From contig JBCBKP010000019.1 of assembly GCA_038521625.1 (NCBI GenBank), forward strand, positions 1 through 64,000: a stretch of DNA of 64,000 nucleotides, given 5' to 3'. Position numbers and translations under genes: made by a program. The notes below the pieces were generated by a model. The model did no database searches and had not been told where the DNA came from. It was given only the letters and a program-made list of their open reading frames with translations. The first letter of the stretch is position 1; each line of letters opens with the position of its first letter. This DNA is from JBCBKP01 sp038521625 (GTDB lineage: Bacteria > Planctomycetota > Phycisphaerae > Phycisphaerales > UBA1924). This document shows positions 19,417 through 29,042 of the stretch, one piece after another.

Positions 19417-21615
19417 CTATCTCGCTGGGCACCCCGCGAAGAACAGGTTGACGAACACGGCGACGTCGGCCTGGCTGACGACGTCGAACGGCGCGGCGAG
19501 CCCGGCGACGAACGGGTCGCCGGCGAAGAACAGGTCGACGAACGCGGCGACGTCCGCCTGGCTGATCACGCCGAAGGGCGGGACGAGGTCGGCCGGGCTG
19601 CAGCCGGTCGGCCCCTGGAACTCGACGGCCCCGATGTCGATCGTGAGCGAACGCTGGAAGAGGTCGCCGTCGACGATGCGCGTGCCGCCGAAGAGGTCGA
19701 CGCCGTCGTCGAACGGCGGGGTGTTGAGGCCGTTGTTCACCGTCGAGTACCGAAGATTGTCCCCGGCGTCCACCAAGGACGAACTCCCGACGGGCGATGG
19801 GTCGCCCAGCTCGTCGTTGTCGAACTCGTTGATCGTGTCGGTGCTGGGATCGTCGCCGTAGCCGCCGCCGGACGCGCCCGGGATGCCGAGGAAGAAGTCG
19901 CGCGGCGAGAGGCTGACGTACGAGGCGACGCCGCTGAGCGGCGGGATCTCGAAGTCCCCGCAGTCGGCGGTCGAGATGATGCGCGGCTCGATGCTGCTGA
20001 CGAGGTCGTTGCTGGCCTCGTCGAGGAACCGGATCAGGTTCCGCTCGCTGCTGCAGGGCATGATGGCCACGGGCGGCGTCTGGCCGGGGGGGCCGTCGAA
20101 GGGAAGGTCGACGACGACGCTGTCCGCGAGCTGCTGGTCGGTAGGCTGGCCGGCGCTCTGGTCGGTGAAGAGCATGATGTTGTTGTTGTTGAGCTCGAGC
20201 GAGTTGCCCGGCTCGTTGGTGCTGCCGCCGACGAGGGCCGCGAAATGGGCCGGGCCGCGCCAGAGCGACTGGACGGTGTTGTTCACGAAGCCGAGCTCCG
20301 AGCCGTTCTGGAGCCTGATCCACTGCGCGTCGTTCTTCAGGCCGGATCCGCCGAGGAGGTGGGTATTCGCCATGATCGCGCGGGCGTTGCTGAGCACGAC
20401 CTGGTGCGGCCCGCCGTCCACGCCGCTCCCGACCCCGGTCGGGTCGAAGCGGTTGGCCAGAATGCGCATGCGGTTGTAGGTGCAGGCGCCGCCGATCTGG
20501 CGGATCACGCCCGATCGCGGCCCGGCGAAGGTGTCGCCCGCCTTGCCCGCGTTGTTGTTGACGATGCTCGAGCCCTCGACGAGCACGTCGCTCGACTCCA
20601 GCCGCAGCGCGCTCGAGCCGCCCATTGTGTGGTTGCGCTCCCAGTCGCACCCCCGCATCGTGCCAACGCAGCGCGTGAGCGAGACCGTGCCCTCCTGGAA
20701 GACCTGGTCGAAGCGTGCGTCTCCCCTGTGATCGAAGAACGAGCTGTTGCGCCAGTCCAGGGTGTAGCCGCGCCCGGCGACGCCCATGCCGTCCTGGCTC
20801 GAGCGGTTGCCCCGGAACAGCGTCCGGAGCACTTCGGGAGGCTCGGCGATCATGGTCCACTCGGGCAACTCGGCGCGGGCCGTGGGTGTGAGCCCCGAGT
20901 CCGCGAAGATCGCGCCGCCGCTGGCCCCGGCGAAGTTGCCGACGAACTCGCCGCCCTCGATTGTGATGTTGACGTTCCCGATGACACGGATCGCGCCGCC
21001 GTTGCCGTTGGTTCCGTTGGTGTCGAAGATCGAACGCCGCACGGTGAGCGACGCCGGGCCGCGGTCGGGCATCAGCTCGATCGCGCCCGCGAGCCCGTCG
21101 CGATTCCGGTTGTTTCGGAAGACCGAATCCTCGACGACGACGTCGCCGGCCCTCGGATTGATCGCGGCGAAGCTCCGTTCTTCGAGGAACTCGAACGCGC
21201 AGCGCCGGATCGTGATGTCGTGGTCGGACTGGATCCCGCCGCCCGGGCGGCTTCCCTGGCCCGCGCCGGTGAACGTGAGCCCGTCGATCAGCAGGCCGGG
21301 GTTCCGTTCGCTGATGAGCACCAGGTCGCGCCCGAGCGGGCGCAGCAGCGTGGCGGCGACGACCGCGGGATCGGCCGGGTCGCTCGAGCGGAGCGTCACG
21401 TTGGGCGTGTCGCGCAGGAAGAGGATCGCCCCCATCCCGTACGCGCCGGGGTAGATGATGATCTCGTCGCCGTCGGCCGCGGCGTCGAGCGCCGCCTGGA
21501 CCGACTGGAACTCGGCGTCGGGCCGCTGGGCGAGGTCGTCGTCGACCGTGATGGTGCGGGCCTCGAGGCCTCCCGCGAGGGTGGCGACGGCGATCATCGT
21601 GCTCGCGGATCTCAT
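19417..21615 (-). CDS. secreted parallel beta-helix protein with GC-type dockerin (paralogue)
   Basis: A 732-residue exported protein built like its neighbour at 17128. It has a signal peptide ending near GGLEA, then ITVDDDLAQRPDAEFQSVQAAL, a typical start of planctomycete beta-helix proteins. Turns such as VTLRSSDPADPAVV and NVTLRSS follow through about residue 640. The C-terminal module CSPADLVPPFG...FFAGCPAR is nearly identical at DNA level to that of the neighbour. The bodies of the two proteins differ much more than their tails, which points to tail exchange or selective conversion. The ATG at 21615 has GGAGGA upstream and an intrinsic terminator follows the gene. Substrate and role are unknown. 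Confidence 0.85.
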   Translation of the reverse strand: MRSASTMIAVATLAGGLEARTITVDDDLAQRPDAEFQSVQAALDAAADGDEIIIYPGAYGMGAILFLRDTPNVTLRSSDPADPAVVAATLLRPLGRDLVLISERNPGLLIDGLTFTGAGQGSRPGGGIQSDHDITIRRCAFEFLEERSFAAINPRAGDVVVEDSVFRNNRNRDGLAGAIELMPDRGPASLTVRRSIFDTNGTNGNGGAIRVIGNVNITIEGGEFVGNFAGASGGAIFADSGLTPTARAELPEWTMIAEPPEVLRTLFRGNRSSQDGMGVAGRGYTLDWRNSSFFDHRGDARFDQVFQEGTVSLTRCVGTMRGCDWERNHTMGGSSALRLESSDVLVEGSSIVNNNAGKAGDTFAGPRSGVIRQIGGACTYNRMRILANRFDPTGVGSGVDGGPHQVVLSNARAIMANTHLLGGSGLKNDAQWIRLQNGSELGFVNNTVQSLWRGPAHFAALVGGSTNEPGNSLELNNNNIMLFTDQSAGQPTDQQLADSVVVDLPFDGPPGQTPPVAIMPCSSERNLIRFLDEASNDLVSSIEPRIISTADCGDFEIPPLSGVASYVSLSPRDFFLGIPGASGGGYGDDPSTDTINEFDNDELGDPSPVGSSSLVDAGDNLRYSTVNNGLNTPPFDDGVDLFGGTRIVDGDLFQRSLTIDIGAVEFQGPTGCSPADLVPPFGVISQADVAAFVDLFFAGDPFVAGLAAPFDVVSQADVAVFVNLFFAGCPAR
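19471..19605 (-). repeat. dockerin-coding DNA repeat, copy 2
   Basis: Partner of 17182-17316, with 132 of 135 bases identical. Codes for the central part of the C-terminal module of the gene at 19417. Confidence 0.9.
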
Positions 21616-21769
21616 GATGCGTCCTCCAAGCGTGCCCCGCGGCGGACGGATCCGGAGTCGGGCTCCGGCTTCGAAGGCCCCGCCCGGCGAGCCGCCGGGC
21701 GGGGTCGACGCGTGGTCTGGCTCGCTCTCGCGAGCCTGTGGGGATCGCGGTGCGTCCGCGAGGGCCGGC

Positions 21770-24103
21770 CTACCTCGCCGGGCAACCCGCGAAGAACAGG
21801 TTGACGAACGCGGTCACGTCGGCCTGGCTGATCACGCCGAAGGGCGGCGCGAGGTCGGCCGCGGGGTCCATCGCGAAGAAGGCGTTCACGAACGCGGTCA
21901 CGTCGGCCTGGCTGATGATGCCGAACGGCGGGGCGAGGTCGGCGCCGCTGCACGGCCCGGCGATGCCCTCGCAGAGGTCGAGGATGAAGTTGCCGTTGCC
22001 GTCGAGGCCCGGGTCTACGAAGATCTCGTCGATGTCGTTCACGCCATTGCCGTTGCAGTCGGCGAACGGCTCCTCGGCGAGCGAGCGGAACCACGCCGCG
22101 ACGGCGTCGACGTCGGACTCGAGCGGGGCGGTCAGCGGGATGTTGGTGCCGTCGAGGAACGAGATGTAGATCCGGGTCGGGTCGAGCCCGCCGCTCTCGT
22201 CGAAGCTCGTGATCGGCGTGCTCGGGTCGTCGCGGTCGACCGAGAAGATCACGGCGAGCGACCCGCCGGTCTCCTCGCGGTCGCAGGGCGGCTGCTCCGG
22301 GTCCTGGGCGCCGCCGGTGATGAACGGGTTGACCGCGCGGACGAACTCGAACGCGTCGATATCGACGCCGAAGCCGACCGGCAGGCCGAGCTGGGCCGGC
22401 GTGATGACCGGGATCGCGCCGCCCGGGTCGGCCAGGTAGATGAACCCGGGGTCGAGCGTCAGGTTCTGGGCCTGGAACGTGCCCAGGGCCTCGTTATCGA
22501 CCGAGAAGTACCAGAAGCCGGCGAATCCGGCGTCCCACTCGACGTCGAGCGCGTCGACGTCGTCGTCCGATGTGTCACCGATGAACGGGAGCGGCGATGG
22601 GCTGGGCGAGAGTGCGCCGTGCAGCATCTCCTCGCTGAGGATCCCGGCCTCGCTCGCACCGAGACCCGCCGCGGCCGGGCCGAACGTCAGGTCGAGGGTC
22701 AGGACTTCATCCATGACCGTGTCCGAGCCGTAGACCTCGAAGGCGAAGTCGGTCGAGGTCGGCGGCACGGAGCAGACCGGGCCGGTGAAGTACGCAGGGA
22801 CGCCGTCGTCCTCGTAGCTGATCAGAAGGTTCCGCGCCGGGAAGAGCGTCTCGGAGTTGAGCGCCTCGGCCGGGATCGGGGCGTCGGCGAAGACGCCGGC
22901 GGGCAGGAAGTCCCGGATGTCGAAGTCCACCGAGTCGGTCGCGTCGATGTCGATGTACTCGGCCACGACGCCGAGCGGGACGGCGGAGCCGACGCAGACC
23001 GGCGCCGGGATGCCGCCCGGGTCGGGATCGGTGACGTTCACGCCGGCGAGGGAGAAGTCGTCGAGGAATCCGTCGAAGCCGGGCGCGCCGAAGGCCGGCC
23101 CGAACGCCATGTAGATGTCGGCGGGGTCGAGCTGCGGGTCTGCGGGCCCGAACGGGTCGGAGAGCTCGGCGTCGGAGCCGATGTCGACGCTGAACGTCGG
23201 GAGGCCGTCGAAGACCGTGAAGCCCTCGGGCGGCACGGTCTCGTCGGAGCCGACGGGTGGCAGCGGCCCGCGGAGGCTGAACTCGATGATGCCCTCGACG
23301 GTGCCGGCGCCGCCGTCGCGCGTGCCGTCGGGGCAGGCGCCCGTGCCGGGATCGGAGATGATAGCGCTGACGCCGCCGGACATGTCGATCGTCCAGGTCT
23401 CACCGGGGAGGACGCTGAAGCTGCCGGAGGTCGCCGAGCGCAGCCCGCCGCGGGCGCCCCCGATGCCGGGCGCGAGCCCCGAGTTGTCGAGCCCGAGCGG
23501 CACGGCGCTGTCGCCGCCGCTCGGCGTGGTCAGGTCGAGGCTGGTCAGGACCGAGGTCACCGGGTCCTCGGTCGCCGCCTCGTGTGCGCCCGCGGCGCCG
23601 GCGCCGGCGCGGATGCGGTAGTAGATCGTCGTGGGCGTCAGCCCGGTGTATGTGAAGACCGCCGTGAAGCCGATGCCACCGGGAACCGAGGGCGTGCCGT
23701 CCGCGTCGGCGAAGAACATGCAGGGCGGGCACTGACCGTCGCTCTGGCGGCGGAAGTTGTCCTTGGCCTGCTGCGAGAATCGCAGCTCGACGCAGTCGCT
23801 GCCGATCCCGAACACGCCGTAGAACCCGCCGAGGCGCGAATCCACGCGGCATCCGGTCATGTTGTCGATCGCGGTCGCGGTGCGTGCGAAGACCTGGCCC
23901 GCTGTATCGCCCCCGAACAGCCCGGGGAACCAGTCGATCGAGGCGCCCATCGTCGGTCCGTCGGAGACGGCATTGACGTTCGCGAAGACGCTCCCGCCGA
24001 TGAAGCCCGTGCTCGCGCCGGTGTCGAACCCGATCTGTGCCGACGCGGTACTACCACACGCCGCGACAATCGCCGCGGCATGCCAGTAAGACATCCCATG
24101 CAT
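21770..24103 (-). CDS. large secreted protein with GC-type dockerin
   Basis: A 777-residue exported protein of unknown function. The signal peptide (about 1-23, ending TASAQ) is supported by GGAG before the ATG. The body is beta-rich with many Gly, Asp and Pro residues and no catalytic motif I recognise. Just before the tail there is a DCNGNGVNDIDE...DGNGNFILDLCE segment, a paired calcium-loop linker common in planctomycete secreted proteins. The GC-type module (CSGADLAPPFG...FFAGCPAR) then follows. It therefore carries both a calcium-type and a calcium-poor module in series. Gene spacing and direction fit independent transcription within the island. Confidence 0.8.
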   Translation of the reverse strand: MHGMSYWHAAAIVAACGSTASAQIGFDTGASTGFIGGSVFANVNAVSDGPTMGASIDWFPGLFGGDTAGQVFARTATAIDNMTGCRVDSRLGGFYGVFGIGSDCVELRFSQQAKDNFRRQSDGQCPPCMFFADADGTPSVPGGIGFTAVFTYTGLTPTTIYYRIRAGAGAAGAHEAATEDPVTSVLTSLDLTTPSGGDSAVPLGLDNSGLAPGIGGARGGLRSATSGSFSVLPGETWTIDMSGGVSAIISDPGTGACPDGTRDGGAGTVEGIIEFSLRGPLPPVGSDETVPPEGFTVFDGLPTFSVDIGSDAELSDPFGPADPQLDPADIYMAFGPAFGAPGFDGFLDDFSLAGVNVTDPDPGGIPAPVCVGSAVPLGVVAEYIDIDATDSVDFDIRDFLPAGVFADAPIPAEALNSETLFPARNLLISYEDDGVPAYFTGPVCSVPPTSTDFAFEVYGSDTVMDEVLTLDLTFGPAAAGLGASEAGILSEEMLHGALSPSPSPLPFIGDTSDDDVDALDVEWDAGFAGFWYFSVDNEALGTFQAQNLTLDPGFIYLADPGGAIPVITPAQLGLPVGFGVDIDAFEFVRAVNPFITGGAQDPEQPPCDREETGGSLAVIFSVDRDDPSTPITSFDESGGLDPTRIYISFLDGTNIPLTAPLESDVDAVAAWFRSLAEEPFADCNGNGVNDIDEIFVDPGLDGNGNFILDLCEGIAGPCSGADLAPPFGIISQADVTAFVNAFFAMDPAADLAPPFGVISQADVTAFVNLFFAGCPAR

Positions 24104-24290
24104 GACCGATCTCCGTCTTGGTGCCCCGACAGGAGCCCTTTGTTACCGGACAATCCAGCGGGCGGATGCGAGCCAGAACAGGCCGTGCGAGAGGCCTCCG
24201 CCTCGAAGCTAGCGGGAGTCGGGGGTCGGAATCACTCGGAATCTCGGCCGATTGCGGCGATCTTCATCGACGCTTCACAGACGGCCGCGT

Positions 24291-25772
24291 TCAGCGCGCC
24301 GGGCAGCCCTCGAAGAACAGGCGGACGAACTCGGCGACGTCGGCCTGGCTCACCACCCCGAACGGCTCGGCCAGATCGGCCGCCCGATCGTCGCCGGCGA
24401 AGAACAGGTTCACGAAGACGGCGACGTCGGCCTGGCTGATCACACCGAAGGGCACGTCGAGGTCCGCCGGCGTGCACCCGGACGGCCCGGCGGTATCGAT
24501 CCGCAGGATCGCGTCGCGACCGTCGGCTAGCCGCACGAAGCACGCGACCTGGCCGACGTTGTTTAGATCGAAGTCCGCCTCGATCCGGATGACCTGCTGG
24601 CCCAGCACCTCGTCGCCGAGCTCGATGACGGTCTCGACGGGTCCTCCCGGCGCACGCACGTAGATCCCGTCGACGTCGAACGAGAGATTCCCCGGGATCC
24701 CGCCCTCGAGCAGCGCCGAGAAGGCGATCCGACCATCGTTCCCGATCTCGACGCTCTGGAACGAATCGAACGCCTCGCCGCCCGGCGCTGTGTCGCCGGC
24801 CCTCGCCACGGCCGAGAGCCCGCCGCCCGCGGCGTCCAGCACGACCGCGGCGTTGACCTGCTCGAACGGGCTGAACGGCTCGCCGATCGATGCGACGAAC
24901 GCGATGTCCCCCGAGTCGTTGATCCCGAGGCCGTCATCGGGGAAGGAGCTTCTGTCGACGCTGCCGTTGAACGGCTGCGCGAGCCCGGTGACGGCATCCC
25001 CCTCGAACGCTCGAAGTGAGAGCTGGCCGCCGTCCAGCAGCAGGATCCCGGACTCGAAGACAAAGTTCTCGAAGTCAGAGATCGAACCTGAGAACGCGAT
25101 CAGGCCGCTGTCGCTCGAGGCGAGCGAGAAGCCCAGGATCGAGAGGGTTGGGAGGCGTGGGTCCTCTCCCGAAACGGCGAGCGTCGCGCCGGTCTCGTCG
25201 CCGACGACGACCCCAAGGGAGAACGCCGTTCCGTCGCCGAAGAACGTGTTGGCCACGCGCCCGGCGTCGTCCAGGCGCCCGGCGAACAAGAGGTCGCCGA
25301 TCGTCCCGGTTGCCGGTCCCGGCACCGGGTCGCCGTTGGCGAACAGCCGGACGAGATCGCCGCCGGACGCGTCGGCGAGGTACCGCGTGTCCGGTCCCAC
25401 GAGTGTCCCGCGCACGCCAACGTCGAGCATCGCGAACGCGACCGATCCGCTGTTGTTGATCTCGGGGAACGCGGCCTCGAAGAAAGCCGACAGGAATCCG
25501 CCGCCCGGGGCGGGGTCGCCCGTCCGAGCGACGACGCGCGGGCCGCCCTGGCCGCCGGCCGCGACGATCGCGGTCTCGTCGATCGATGCCTCGGCCGTGT
25601 TCGCGAGCAGCGCCTCGAACGCCACCTCGCCCTCGTCGTTGATCGAAGGGTGCGCGAAGAAGAAGTACGTCCCGTTTCCGTCCGGCGCGACCTGGCCTTC
25701 GAGCGCGATCGGCGTGATCTGCGCACCGGCCGATGCAACAACGATCGTTAGAACAGACATCTCTCGCATCAT
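24291..25772 (-). CDS. secreted NxxGxxxAF-repeat protein with GC-type dockerin
   Basis: A 493-residue exported protein. The signal peptide (MMREMSVLTIVVASAGAQ) follows GAGGAG. The body has tandem segments such as INDEGEVAFEA, INNSGSVAFAM, INDSGDIAFVAS and IGNDGRIAFSA, each followed by a turn like RTGDPAPGG. This is the 'choice-of-anchor tandem repeat NxxGxxxAF' type, probably a beta-propeller, known with several alternative C-terminal anchors. Here the anchor is the GC-type module (CTPADLDVPFG...FFEGCPAR). DNA coding for its last repeat is 61/63 identical to that of the next gene (25897). Function of the repeat family is not established. Confidence 0.85.
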   Translation of the reverse strand: MMREMSVLTIVVASAGAQITPIALEGQVAPDGNGTYFFFAHPSINDEGEVAFEALLANTAEASIDETAIVAAGGQGGPRVVARTGDPAPGGGFLSAFFEAAFPEINNSGSVAFAMLDVGVRGTLVGPDTRYLADASGGDLVRLFANGDPVPGPATGTIGDLLFAGRLDDAGRVANTFFGDGTAFSLGVVVGDETGATLAVSGEDPRLPTLSILGFSLASSDSGLIAFSGSISDFENFVFESGILLLDGGQLSLRAFEGDAVTGLAQPFNGSVDRSSFPDDGLGINDSGDIAFVASIGEPFSPFEQVNAAVVLDAAGGGLSAVARAGDTAPGGEAFDSFQSVEIGNDGRIAFSALLEGGIPGNLSFDVDGIYVRAPGGPVETVIELGDEVLGQQVIRIEADFDLNNVGQVACFVRLADGRDAILRIDTAGPSGCTPADLDVPFGVISQADVAVFVNLFFAGDDRAADLAEPFGVVSQADVAEFVRLFFEGCPAR

Positions 25773-25869
25773 GATCCGGTCTCCTCGAGACGCAACGTAG
25801 CGTCCTTGCCGCCAGCCGCAAGCGGCCGACCGATCCGTGGATCGGAACCGCGACGGCGGGCGGGGGGAG

Positions 25870-25891
25870 ACCCCTCGCCGACCCCTCGCCG
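25870..25891. repeat. 11-bp tandem repeat, two copies
   Basis: Two head-to-tail copies of acccctcgccg, starting at 25870 and 25881, sit just past the stop codon of the gene at 25897. No function is apparent. Confidence 0.8.
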
Positions 25892-25896
25892 ACCGC

Positions 25897-27936
25897 TCAA
25901 CGGGCGGCGCAGCCCTCGAAGAACAGACGGACGAACTCGGCGACGTCGGCCTGGCTCACCACGCCGAACGGAAGAGCGAGCTGGGCCGCGCTCGAATCGT
26001 TCGCGAAGAAGCCGTCCACGAACGCCGCGACGTCCGCCTGGCCGATGACGCCGAAGGGCTGGGTGAGATCGGCGGCGGAGCACCCGCCGGACTCGAGCAG
26101 CAGCACCCAGTCCTCGCCGGGGGAGGACGGCGGCGCGGGCACGTCGAGCGATTGGCCGCCGGTGGCGTCGAACGAGCCCTCGAACGCGCCGCTCCTGGGA
26201 TTGAACCAGGACGCCCGGAAGGCGACCGGGCTCCCCGTCAGGTCGAGGCTGCCGGTGGGCGACGCGTCGGGGAAGTAGACGGCGTAGATGTCGCCCGCCG
26301 CGCCGTCGATCCGCGCGAAGACCTCGGCCCCGCCCTCGTCGCCCGACTCGCCGGAGGCGAGGCCGTCGTTCGGCTCCATGAGCCAGAAGGGCAGGTTGTC
26401 CTCGACGAAGCGGCGCGCGATCGTGGTCTCACGCCAGACCTTGTCGAAATCGCGGAAGTCCTCGAGCGATTGGTCCTGGTCGTTGATGAACCACTCGACG
26501 CCGGCGCTCCCCGAGAGATAGATGTCCCAGAGCATGCGCTTCCTCACCGCGTCGAAGTCCGGCACGTCGCGTGTGATCGATCCGGGCTCGTCGACGACGA
26601 TGGCGATCGGCCGGCCGCTGGCGGCGGTGGCCTCGCGGAACCGCTCGACGACGCCGCCCCAGGCGGTCGTGTTCCGTGCCCACTGGAGGCTGGTGAGATC
26701 GAACACGTCCTCGCCGATGAAGCCGCCCCAGGGGCCGGTGTTGGGGTTGCCGTTCAGGCCGCCGGCGTTGTGCACGGTGGTGGGGCGGTCGTAGGGGTCC
26801 TGGGCCTGGATGAAGGCCGCCCAGTCGATCGGCCGCTCGACGCCCAGGTTCAGGTTGAGGTTGTATTCCTCGCTGATGTTCCACTGCATCGCGTTGTGGT
26901 GGGCGAACCGGGCGATCATCTCGCGGTAGAAGAGCCTGCGCTCGGTGCCGAGCTCCGCGTCGTCGAGCTCTTCCTTGTTGGGGGCTTCCGCCTCGTTCAG
27001 CACGAAGTGCAGCTTGATGCCCCTGCGCTGCGCGTGGGCGAACGCGAGCTCCCACTGCTCGAGCTTCGAGAGATCAAAGCGTGTGTTGTCGTTCGAGCCG
27101 GCGCCGCTGCCGTTGATCGGACCGACGTACGGCCACGTGTCCTGTGCGTCGCCGCCGATGTTCATGGGAAGGAAGTAGATCGAGTTGGCGCCGACCGACT
27201 CGAGGTAGTTCAGTGCTCCGATGATCCGCCGGCCGTCGTTCGGCTCGGGCGTGTCGGGGCTGTCCCAATCCGGGTCGCCCGGGTTCCAGTCGGCCGCGTG
27301 TGTCGGGAAGCGGTGGAGCCGGTCGGGCGTGCCCGGGCCGCGGTTGTTGTCCGACTCGGTGTTGTCGAAGCCGTAGTAGCCGAGCCAGTTCTCCGGGCTG
27401 TCGACGCCGCCCTTCAAGTAGTAGTCGCCGTCCGCGAATCGGAGGTAGAACCCGCCGGCGTAGGCCAGCGGGCCCTTGGCGAGGAATCCGGGCGCCCCGG
27501 TGTCGGGCGGCGCGACCGTGAACGTGTCCCCGGCGTCGGAGAGCGCGAAGGGGGTTCCGGCCTCGGGATCGGGCGAGCCGTCAGGCAGCGTCGCGATCGC
27601 GACGTCGGACCCGGTCCGGATCGAGGCGGTCGCGGTCCACGGGCCGGCCGCCGGCGGCGTGAACCGCACACGCCAGACATCGCCCGAGGCGCCGCCGTCG
27701 CCGTCGCCAGCGAAGTACCCGGGCACGCTGAGCTCGAGGCCGTCCGGGCCGCGGAAGATCACCTGCAGCCGGGCGTCGAGGAACGGGTTTGGGTCCGCGG
27801 ACTCGCCCGACGCCGGCCCCGCGTAGTCGATCGTCAGCGTCTGCCAGGCGACCAGCGGCCCGGAAACATCACCCGCGATCGAGGCGCGTACGAACACACA
27901 CGCCGCGATCGCGGCCATCCCACCCATCCTGGACAT
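25897..27936 (-). CDS. secreted DUF5060/glycosidase-like protein with GC-type dockerin
   Basis: A 679-residue exported protein. The ATG at 27936 with GGAGGG gives a signal peptide ending near ASIAG. An N-terminal beta-sandwich (about 20-130, with VWRVRFTPPAAGPWTA) resembles DUF5060. It precedes a TIM-barrel-like region resembling apiosidase/DUF4038-type glycoside hydrolases, with DYYLKGGVDSPENWL, NSIYFLPMNIGGD and MQWNISEEYNLN, where a Glu may be catalytic. A family assignment to a specific sugar is not possible by eye. The GC-type module closes the protein (CSAADLTQPFG...FFEGCAAR). It is the best candidate for a polysaccharide-degrading enzyme in the island. An 11-bp direct repeat (25870-25891) follows the stop. 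Confidence 0.78.
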   Translation of the reverse strand: MSRMGGMAAIAACVFVRASIAGDVSGPLVAWQTLTIDYAGPASGESADPNPFLDARLQVIFRGPDGLELSVPGYFAGDGDGGASGDVWRVRFTPPAAGPWTATASIRTGSDVAIATLPDGSPDPEAGTPFALSDAGDTFTVAPPDTGAPGFLAKGPLAYAGGFYLRFADGDYYLKGGVDSPENWLGYYGFDNTESDNNRGPGTPDRLHRFPTHAADWNPGDPDWDSPDTPEPNDGRRIIGALNYLESVGANSIYFLPMNIGGDAQDTWPYVGPINGSGAGSNDNTRFDLSKLEQWELAFAHAQRRGIKLHFVLNEAEAPNKEELDDAELGTERRLFYREMIARFAHHNAMQWNISEEYNLNLNLGVERPIDWAAFIQAQDPYDRPTTVHNAGGLNGNPNTGPWGGFIGEDVFDLTSLQWARNTTAWGGVVERFREATAASGRPIAIVVDEPGSITRDVPDFDAVRKRMLWDIYLSGSAGVEWFINDQDQSLEDFRDFDKVWRETTIARRFVEDNLPFWLMEPNDGLASGESGDEGGAEVFARIDGAAGDIYAVYFPDASPTGSLDLTGSPVAFRASWFNPRSGAFEGSFDATGGQSLDVPAPPSSPGEDWVLLLESGGCSAADLTQPFGVIGQADVAAFVDGFFANDSSAAQLALPFGVVSQADVAEFVRLFFEGCAAR

Positions 27937-28059
27937 CGCAAACCCTCCACGCTCGTGCCCGCCGTCGCGGCGCGCCTGCACGAGGATGGGGCATGATCGT
28001 GGATGCGGCAAGCAGAATCGCCGCCGTTTGTTCGTCTGAACATCCGACGAAAGAACGGT

Positions 28060-28932
28060 CTAGAGCGCCGGGCAGCCCTGGGCGAACAACTCGACGAAAC
28101 GGGCCACGTCCTCGGCGTCCGCGACATGGGCCGGCGGCGAGAGCTCGGCGACGGTCGACGTGCCGCGGAAGTACTGCGCGATGAACTCATGTACATCGTT
28201 GTGGTTCATGCGATTGAACGGCGCGGCGATGTCGGCCCCGTTGCAGGGACCGAACCCGGCGGTGAACCGAAGCGGCAGGCGGGTTCGCACGAACGGATGT
28301 GCGGCGATCGAGGTCCGCTCGCCGGGCTTGTGCACCGTCGTGAAGGTCTCGAGTCTGCCCCGCATCACGTAGGTGCCGGGCGGCAGGTTCCGCTGCTTCG
28401 TCGGCGTCACGCCGCTCGCCCGCATGAACGGGATCGTCGCGCCCCCGGGCGTCCGGAGACCGAGCGAGGCGGACGCGGCGACGGGGACCGGGCCATCCGG
28501 ATCGCCCGATCCGCGAGCCACCGAGAGGAACGCATCGTCGGCGAGCCCGAGCCGCGTGGGGCCGGGGACGTTGAACTCGATCGAGAACCCGACCCGCGAC
28601 GACACGCCGACGCCGGTGTGACTCCGGCTGACCGACTCCGCTTCGACGAGGAACTCGCCGCGGTCAAGATCTTCCTCGATCGTCACGGAGGCGTTGTACC
28701 GCCAGAACACCTTCTCGCTCGAGTGCGTCTTCTCCGTGCGAACGACGGTCTCCAACCGTCCCGAAACCGGGGGCGCCGATGATGTGTCTTCATCGGTGAA
28801 CGAGGCGCCGGTCGGCGTCTCGATCTCAGCGCTGGCCCAAAAATCGACATCGCCGACGCCGACGGCCTGACAGACCGCGCCGGAGGCCGCCCCGGCGATC
28901 ACGGCAGAGAGGACGAGTGAACGCACGGTCAC
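28060..28932 (-). CDS. secreted protein with GC-type dockerin, GFGPC subfamily
   Basis: A 290-residue exported protein of unknown function. The start is GTG at 28932, with a second GTG two codons later equally possible. The signal peptide runs to about 22. The beta-rich body includes NLPPGTYVMRGRLE and the linker FTAGFGPCNGAD, both shared with the genes at 15406 and 29043. The C-terminal module keeps the 58-residue cysteine spacing but is the most divergent regular copy: the usual GVISQADV is NRMNHNDV in the first repeat and HVADAEDV in the second. It ends AQGCPAL. The divergence suggests that cysteine spacing and helix pattern are what is conserved. Confidence 0.75.
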   Translation of the reverse strand: MTVRSLVLSAVIAGAASGAVCQAVGVGDVDFWASAEIETPTGASFTDEDTSSAPPVSGRLETVVRTEKTHSSEKVFWRYNASVTIEEDLDRGEFLVEAESVSRSHTGVGVSSRVGFSIEFNVPGPTRLGLADDAFLSVARGSGDPDGPVPVAASASLGLRTPGGATIPFMRASGVTPTKQRNLPPGTYVMRGRLETFTTVHKPGERTSIAAHPFVRTRLPLRFTAGFGPCNGADIAAPFNRMNHNDVHEFIAQYFRGTSTVAELSPPAHVADAEDVARFVELFAQGCPAL

Positions 28933-29042
28933 AGGATAACGGCGGCGGCCTGTCGTGTCACAGATCGCGCGAAGTCTTCACGACATCGCAACACCCGATG
29001 TCGGGACTTCGGTGCGCCGCCGCCGGCGATCGGTCCCTGGGC

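Noticed and set aside
21455..27996. Very long plus-strand frames at 21455-24439 and 25837-27996
   Set aside because: Both are antisense to exported proteins with clear signal peptides and tails; their compositions are typical GC-rich shadows.
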